Of a stretch of DNA of 64,000 nucleotides, positions 59,401 to 64,000 are shown one piece after another. The notes under the pieces were generated by a model, which searched no databases, was not told the DNA's origin, and was given only the letters and a program-made list of their open reading frames with translations. The stretch spans positions 49,393,847-49,457,846 of the forward strand of contig CP154954.1 in assembly GCA_039621445.1 (NCBI GenBank), read 5' to 3'. Position numbers and translations under genes: made by a program. Source of the stretch: Euglena gracilis. Taxonomy: Eukaryota > Euglenida > Euglenophyceae > Euglenales. The first letter of the stretch is position 1, and every line of letters starts with the position of its first letter.

Positions 59401-61288
59401 CAGAAGCCAACTCCCTCAGACGTTTTATGCTTGTGGTGAGTGTACGCTGCTGTTGCTTGCAGTGCCTGCTTGTGTGCTCATGTTTATTATGCAAGGACAA
59501 AATAATGCATGTGCCTATAGGTTTGCAGACTTCAGGTGCATCTCATAGGCCGTGGCTTCGCTGCTCTCCAGATGCTCCAACATTTGCATGAGCTCCTCAT
59601 CCTCGGGGTCCATCGCCCCTTCTGGGAAAGCTTGCCCAATGGTTCCCTCCTCCTCTTCCTCACTCTCCTCCGCATCGTCCAGGGCAGGGAGCCCACTCCA
59701 CCAGGAGAACGGCATCACACGTGCGAGTAAAGCTGTTGGATATGTTCCTGAACTAACCAATAGAAGCGCGGGATTTAGGAATGGAGAGATATGCGGAGAA
59801 TGCTTCGAACTCATGCCACACTTCTTGGACGCAAGGGGCTGCCCAACAGACAACTGACTTTGGGTCCCTGAACGTCCATCGCGGCGGCTTCGTCACCGTC
59901 TCCCCCTTCCTCCTCCTCCTCTTCTTCGACTGCGTCCTTCTCCCCGCGGCCCGCCGCCTTCCCATTGCCCAGCGCAGTGCGCCGGCTGCCCTTCTTCAGA
60001 GGCAGCCCACGCCTTCACACAATCCGCACAGGCTTCACGTCTCCCCGGCTCCCACCCCCCGCCCCACCGCGCCTTGACCCCCATCACGTCCGCCACGACA
60101 CGGAAGGCGTGGGGTGCTCCCCTGAGGCGCAGCGGGGGCGGCCTCGGCCGCCGCCGCGTCCGGTGTCTCTTTCCTCTTCTTCTTCTTCTTCCGCGGCGCG
60201 GGGGGCTCAGCGTCCGCTGGGTCCTCCTCCACCGTTGGCGCCCTGGCCTGAGCACCACAGCGCTATCACCAGCCCAATGAACAGTGTCTCGTTGTCCTGC
60301 CCCCCCCCCTCCCCCGGTGGGGCAGACCTGGTGGGCCTGTCTCTGTGGACGTTCATGGACAGTAACGATGGAGAAATGGAGGATGCGGCTGAAAAGGGAA
60401 AAAGCCCCCAAAAAGAAGAAGGCACGTAGACCTGGGGAAGAAATACCTGAGATCATTCACGTGTGCAGAAATTCAAACTCATTTTGGCCAGATTCCAGAT
60501 TGGCAAACCGACACGCAAATGCATTTGCAGGCAGGAGTTTGTGCCTAATTGAAAAAAGCTGGCACAATGCTTCATTCGGAGATTTCCTTTTTTTAAAACT
60601 GGCCGGAGGACCGACCCACCCACTACTCAATAACCAAAAAAGTCCCATCTCAAAACAATGAAAAATCTACAGGGAAAATGAGGGGGAAACAAGAACATTT
60701 GGCAAAAACAGGTCAACACCAGGGGGAAAACAAAGTGATTTTGGCATCCTTGGACCATCGCCCATCCACCCAAAACGTCAAAAACAAAAACGCGGTTTTC
60801 GTCTGTAAATCGTCAACCCCATTCGATCCCCGGGCCGGCTGTCGGCCGGCCTAAGTCGGCCCTTCAGGGGCGGTACCCAACGAAAAAAAACGTACTGTCC
60901 CTTGGGGGCCTGCCACTCCCCCCTGAAGGTCCAGCCTTTTAAAAAAAAAATCTAGTGTCGAGTGAGCAGAGGTAGGAAGAGCTTCCCTGCCGCTTTCTGC
61001 CCCACCGGGGAGTCCCCGGCGAACGAGGTGGCGGCCCATTTTTGGCAGGACCCCCGCCCCCACCCGTTGGTTGTCCTGCCCATCCCCCCCCGGGGGAGGG
61101 GGCGGTGGAGCCCAGGGCGGCCTCGCCCTCCGCGGCGCGGGGGGTAGGGGCGGGGGCTCCGCCTCCGCCTGCTCCAGGGCCGCCAGCCGCCGCTCCAGGT
61201 GCGGCAGCACCTTACCGGAGTGCATCGCCAGCTGGCTCCAGATCTGCTCCGGCGCGAACGCCGTGCCGCGGGCAGCGCCGAGCCCTGT
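50324..61288 (-). CDS. MPP10: Gene 4: U3 small nucleolar ribonucleoprotein MPP10 (N-terminus not found)
   Basis: A minus-strand exon series matches MPP10/MPHOSPH10 in order: EQIWSQL near the N-terminus; long acidic stretches; KPWALQGEV with RPTNSLLEDDF and PVITPETTQALED; RIQDKLFDDV; SLSLVDLYEKDFL; KSLDALSHAHYVPNPV; LLAPQDTF with ELTREDHRRLRR; and a basic tail ending KVWRIHQAKQQEAK-stop. MPP10 sits in the nucleolar small-subunit processome with IMP3 and IMP4 and is needed for U3-guided 18S rRNA processing. The C-terminal six exons are phase-consistent. Two introns lack GT at the boundary required by frame (56049, 53743). The last intron hosts a transposon-like element. About 70 residues expected before EQIW are missing and should lie right of 61288. 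Close contact with gene 3 downstream. Confidence 0.9.
50751..50833. repeat. (TTTTCGGCCA)n subterminal array
   Basis: About eight copies of a 10-bp unit; four more at 52181-52223 near the other end of TIR element 2. Inverted CACCTATAG / CTATAGGTG pairs (50728, 50835) bracket the array. Confidence 0.9.
50899..51669 (-). pseudogene. Broken open frame inside TIR element 2
   Basis: Continuous minus frame of about 257 codons with one in-frame TAG (51195-51193). The N-terminal part is hydrophobic, followed by Asp/Ala/Gln repeats (DAGQDADAEQDADAGHD), then TSEWVIWAKGDGFDD, PGKVCEVFFPCVKGV and WDLIVPPSNNVAWGVKLK; after the stop, EEKSTGFGVAIVVNMSCANR and a basic tail. Codon use is AT-rich, unlike every host exon here. 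The VIWAK...PGKV spacing is faintly PWWP-like. No transposase signature is visible. May itself contain unrecognised introns. Confidence 0.45.
51340..52065. repeat. Direct repeat inside TIR element 2
   Basis: About 60 bp (GGCCCAAATAACCC... to ...GAGCAGCATGTGTT) occurs at about 51380-51440 and again at about 51990-52045. Translated on the minus strand both give HAAQRTTSE-VIWAK, so a piece of the open frame was duplicated. Confidence 0.75.
52253..52454 (-). CDS. MPP10: MPP10 exon, basic/Ala-Gly-rich
   Basis: Acceptor ACCTCACAG; the first G completes the Glu codon. RQMALATHKRAEERKRPAGA then Gly/Ala/Glu-rich. Phase 0 exit at GTTTTC, five bases before the target duplication of a transposon-like element. 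Confidence 0.75.
52950..53145 (-). CDS. MPP10: MPP10 exon, LLAPQDTF / ELTREDHRRLRR
   Basis: Long polypyrimidine tract and CCCCCAG acceptor, donor GA|GTACCG, 196 nt. VNTAQLLAPQDTFTAP and KADVELTREDHRRLRRSRKA match LLAPEE... and the Thr/Asp-x-x-Arg-rich C-terminal region of MPP10. Confidence 0.9.
53743..53884 (-). CDS. MPP10: MPP10 exon, SKSLDALSHAHYVPNP
   Basis: Acceptor CCCTTAG before 53884. AIELWFVLSKSLDALSHAHY matches LFxKLDALSNFHFxPKP; LKLEEAI matches the MEEVAP segment. The next exon needs phase 1; only GAGG|CC (53743) supplies it, again without GT. The frame stays open to about 53700, so the 3' end is inferred. Confidence 0.85.
54283..54385 (+). repeat. Dispersed repeat B, copy 3
   Basis: Same as 6298-6435 without its left 35 bp. 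Followed, as at 6440-6700, by repeated CCAGTCAGTCACT units separated by G/C runs (54400-54760), so the two loci share a longer unit. Confidence 0.8.
54820..54981 (-). CDS. MPP10: MPP10 exon, SLSLVDLYEKDF
   Basis: Acceptor CCCAACAAG, donor CAG|GTCCGC, 54 codons, phase 0. VKSSLSLVDLYEKDFLEKKR matches EKSKxSLAExYExEYxK of MPP10; a Gly/Ala-rich insert follows. Confidence 0.9.
55498..55536 (-). CDS. MPP10: MPP10 micro-exon, RIQDKLFDDVYPK
   Basis: 39 nt between acceptor GCGTGTAG and donor AAG|GTGGCG, phase 0 on both sides; 13 residues matching RIxDxxxDDV of MPP10. Confidence 0.9.
56049..56270 (-). CDS. MPP10: MPP10 exon, KPWALQGEV / NSLLEDDF
   Basis: Acceptor CCCTCACAG before 56270. KPWALQGEVAGNQRPTNSLL and VPVITPETTQALED are the most conserved block of MPP10 and settle the identity. 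Family length at the next junction (LED, four residues, RI) and phase both require the exon to end RIRR at AGG|CC (56049), where there is no GT. Confidence 0.93.
56580..57040 (-). other. AT-rich open frames in an MPP10 intron
   Basis: Minus frame VQKARKAPKPWKALQILAYG then FFPYLEGKPVGIFVGLVEKS and, past stops, SAPWLIASIFVAISSKAVQK. The composition is unlike host exons and similar to the open frame in TIR element 2; possibly a mobile-element relic. No family recognised. Confidence 0.35.
57555..57640 (-). CDS. MPP10: MPP10 exon, acidic run with DVFKP
   Basis: FPFSPGDGEEEEEEDDGDVF then KP before a GTGCGC donor. The context resembles the acidic run before the YKDFFDP element of MPP10. Confidence 0.6.
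57765..57870 (-). CDS. MPP10: MPP10 exon, RQMRKLRELQESL
   Basis: EDEAEGGRKESRQMRKLREL then QESLGEGQG; helical, before the acidic/FKP exon. Boundaries approximate. Confidence 0.6.
58015..58190 (-). CDS. MPP10: MPP10 exon, very acidic
   Basis: AFDPDEDLALHGEGEEDEED then EDDGPEEGPGEEAAAQAL. Acidic tract typical of MPP10. Boundaries approximate. Confidence 0.65.
58720..58918 (-). CDS. MPP10: MPP10 exon, charged/Ala-rich
   Basis: Acceptor ATTCACAG before 58918. RPNQKAERAAKGPAARRRDD, AQDADAEAALTALYGEG. Strong codon bias; no motif. Confidence 0.6.
59535..59700 (-). CDS. MPP10: MPP10 exon, acidic helix
   Basis: LPALDDAEESEEEEEGTIGQ, DPEDEELMQMLEHLESSEAT. Similar in position and type to the acidic helical region of MPP10. 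Boundaries approximate. Confidence 0.65.
59870..59985 (-). CDS. MPP10: MPP10 exon, acidic (approximate)
   Basis: Frame GNGKAAGRGEKDAVEEEEEE then GGDGDEAAAMDV; the acidic frame is preferred over two Arg-rich alternatives because neighbouring MPP10 exons are acidic. Confidence 0.5.
60100..60247 (-). CDS. MPP10: MPP10 exon, acidic then Lys-rich
   Basis: Acceptor GTGCTCAG. TVEEDPADAEPPAPRKKKKK then Ala-rich. Fits the low-complexity region of MPP10; no specific motif. Confidence 0.6.
60640..60800. repeat. Dispersed repeat C, copy 2
   Basis: Diverged copy of the 15.2-kb sequence; same order of short conserved blocks. Confidence 0.65.
61075..61288 (-). CDS. MPP10: MPP10 exon with EQIW motif
   Basis: Acceptor CTCCCCAG before 61288. 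AFAPEQIWSQLAMHSGKVLP then HLERRLAALEQAEAE correspond to the EQIWxQLxLQNxxxLxxL segment near the N-terminus of MPP10. A GTAAGG lies inside after HSG but reading through matches the family. 3' boundary approximate. Confidence 0.82.
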
Positions 61289-64000
61289 CTGGGGAGGGCC
61301 GGCGGCCAAAATGACAGGAGGCCAGGCGGCCCCAAATGGGGCACGCCTGTCCGCCGTGGCAGTTTGGGGCGGGGGTTGGGGTTTTGAAGAAAGAGACGGA
61401 AGAAAGATGGCGGGAGGGGAGGGGGAGAATCTGCTGCCTCGAATAGACGCTGACTCCCCAGTGGGGGATTTTGCTAAGACTGTGGTTGCCGGGGGGGGGG
61501 GGGGGTTATTTAGATTTTGGCGGGAAACCCGAGGGGGGGGGGCTTCAATTTGGAGGGGGGGTTAGGTGCCTTTGTCAAATCCCACAGCTTAAACAGCCAT
61601 TTGGTGAGAGAGGATTGGGACAGAGGACGCTTGGCACACAAAAGAGTGATTTCCAAGTCAACAGAAATCCAAAAGCCTGACTTTTCACACCCGGCAGGAA
61701 GTGCCGAAGATTGTTTGGGCCGCACAAGGGTACCCAAATAGAAGCCCCCCCCCCCTGCCCCCTTTCGGGTTTTCTGCAGACTGACCGAATAGTAGCCCCG
61801 GGGGGCTTCAAATTGGGGGGGGGGGTAGCATGCACACGGGGATGGACAAAATACGGACCTCCTCAGAGGATTTGAAGATGAATCCAGGTAAAACTTAGGT
61901 ACCTAACCAAAATACCTGCCAACGTATTCCTTGAGAGACCCCGTGGGTATGGCCAACTAGGTCCCCCCCAGGTTGCCATCCCCAATGAGGCAAACACCTT
62001 TCCACCGTATATCAGATGGAAATACAAACGACTTGACTGAGAGGTTGGAAATTTGGGGAAACGGGTGAAGGGAAAGAATTTCCGGCGCATAGCAACCAGG
62101 CCAGGACAAGCCCAAACCCATTTTTGACCACGCTGTAAACTTAGGCAAAACGTTAGAAACGTGTAGCACTCACCCAATTCCTTCAATAACTCTGCATAAG
62201 TTTGGAGAATCAGGTCCCCCCTGTACAGAGGGCGGAAGACTGCGCCACATATCAACATAGATATATTGCAGCCATAAACAGAAAATAAAATAAATAAAAT
62301 AAATAAAGGTAATAGACATAAACTATTATCCCCCCCTGAGGGGTCCATTTCATTTTGGGCACCCTGAAGTGGGTTCTTTGGCATTTTTGCAGGGTAATTT
62401 ATGTTATTTTAAGGAATGGGCTGAGGGCCACAATTGTTGTTCGGAAACAAATTATAGTTTCCAGTTAACAGCTTGACAGAGTTTAGGGTCAGGCCGAAAA
62501 AAGAAATTGGGAAAGTAGGCCGAACTACGGAAATAGCTGAAATCAGGCCTAAATTGGGCCTAAATTTAGGTGTATATTCACAAGATGGATGGATGGATGG
62601 ATGGATGGATGGATGGATGGATGGATGGATGGATGGATGGATGGATGGATGGATGGATGGATGGATGGATGGATGGTAGGATAGGCACGGCATGTAGGCA
62701 GGATAGATAGATGTTGTGATAGATTTTTAAATTATCTCATTATTGTTACACATTATTGTTTCATTACATTACATTTGCATTGCATTGCATCACATTACAA
62801 TACATTGCACTGCATTACATTACACTACATCATATTACATGACATCACATTACATTAGACAGACAGACATAAAGACAGAGAGATGGATGGACGGATGGAC
62901 AGATAGATAGATTGATATGGTGGACTCTGAAAAAAAAAGTTCCCAGTGTTCACCTTGGCCCAATTTACCAGCTGACAACTTCCCGAGGGGGGGAGTGCAG
63001 CTGAATTGGAGCAAAGAATCCAATTTACTGGGAAATTGCTCGCTGCACCCCTGCCTGGGTCTTTCGTTCCCATCGGGTGCCCCCTTCAGCATGGACACAG
63101 CGGGTCAAAAGCCAAACGACCGGCAGAATGTGCAGTGCCTGGTCCAAGCCGGCGCCGAGATTTTAACGAAAAGGGGGAAGCCAAGGGCCGCAGGAGAAAG
63201 AGGAATGAGAAGATTGGGACGGGGGAAGAAGGGGGTGCGGAGAAAGAAGAAAGCGACAGCAAGGAGGGAGTGAAGATAGAGAGGAGAAAGAAGAAGGCGC
63301 CCCTATGGAAGATCGGAGGAAGACCGGGGGCGGTTAATGCGGAAGTAGCCGGAAAGAAAATGGGAAAGGAGGGGAAGAAAAACAGGAAAGAGGGGTGATG
63401 GATGGGAGGGGGGGAATCCTAGGGAGAGGGGGGCAGGGAAGAGCAAGGAGAAGACGGAGCAGGGGGAAAGAGAGGAGGAGTGGGGAGGAGGGGGGGGGTG
63501 GGATGAAAAGGAATACACCGCACAGCCCCCTCCCCCCCCCCCCCCCCCCCGCCCCCCCGCTCCTAAGGCCCTCGTCTTTCCGCAATCACCCGCCGCCCAG
63601 CAATTTCCCCCTTTTGACAACGCCAAATAGAAACCAGGTCGCGAATTGAAAAGGCACCTGCCCGATGGAACCCAGATCGCAGAAGGTGAAATATTGTCCA
63701 TGGGGGGATACAACATCGACTCTCGGCAAATGACAAAAAATGCTCAATTTCTGCATTTGGGCGTTTTAGGTGTCACAAAAAAGTCCAAACGTGGGACTTT
63801 TTCTTGTAAGTTTGTGAACATTTTGCAAATTGCTGTGGAATATTCAAAAAAAGCAAAAAAAACCTAAAAATTTTGATGTGAGGGAAGATGTGGTCCAAAT
63901 GCAGGATTTTTTCTTTGTCAAACTCATTTCCAAGCAGAACTCAGGAGGACACACAAAAAAAAAACCCGCAAAAACCTGAAGATTCGCCAAAAAAATATGG
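61289..64000. other. Right end: no gene seen
   Basis: Should contain or precede the first exon(s) of MPP10, which I could not find. Holds repeat D-like sequence (61740-61830), a GGAT satellite, ACAT/ATTAC-rich DNA (62740-62870) and a purine-rich stretch (63160-63520). Confidence 0.5.
62583..62678. repeat. (GGAT)n microsatellite
   Basis: About 23 perfect tetranucleotide units. Confidence 0.98.

Noticed and set aside
63160-63400. Lys/Glu/Arg-rich plus-strand frame
   Set aside because: Purine-rich low-complexity DNA gives Lys/Glu/Arg in every frame; no start or splice context.

Overview
The window is nuclear DNA from a unicellular eukaryote that I cannot place further. Short GC-rich exons (40-300 bp) are separated by long introns (mostly 0.3-4 kb). 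The introns are full of homopolymer G/C runs, microsatellites and dispersed repeats. There are no bacterial-style gene arrays, rRNA or tRNA genes that I can see. Nearly all long open frames are artefacts of simple repeats; real coding sequence had to be found as splice-flanked exons by family similarity, codon bias and reading-frame phase.

Four genes are supported, all on the minus strand, so transcription runs right to left. (1) 26725-1016: a very large receptor-like gene. It encodes a signal peptide, two successive PstS-type (PBP superfamily) ligand-binding domains, one transmembrane helix, a cytoplasmic linker and a class III nucleotidyl-cyclase homology domain with several catalytic positions changed. 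(2) 33584-30204: a compact six-exon gene for a 249-residue protein with a C-terminal RING-type zinc finger; every exon junction is phase-consistent. (3) about 50188-38511: an unrecognised gene with helical N-terminal exons, Pro/Ser-rich middle exons and a coiled coil before the C-terminus. (4) at least 61288-50324: MPP10 (MPHOSPH10), a U3 snoRNP / small-subunit processome protein. Its first exon or exons lie right of 61288, unrecognised or outside the window.

The most striking non-genic signal is a family of transposon-like elements with about 12-bp terminal inverted repeats and 8-bp target duplications. One copy (2712-3853) sits inside the cyclase coding sequence and forms a complete intron. 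It appears to carry its own splice sites in its inverted ends. A second (50724-52240) lies in the last intron of MPP10 and holds an AT-rich, partly duplicated open frame. Several other introns have exon ends of the form AGG|CC instead of GT, as judged from phase and homology.

Intergenic stretches (26726-30203, 33585-38510, 61289-64000) hold repeats, a large fold-back palindrome (37004-37122), interstitial telomere-like DNA and satellites, and no gene I can support. Exon coordinates are given to the base where a splice pair with consistent phase was found and are marked approximate otherwise.
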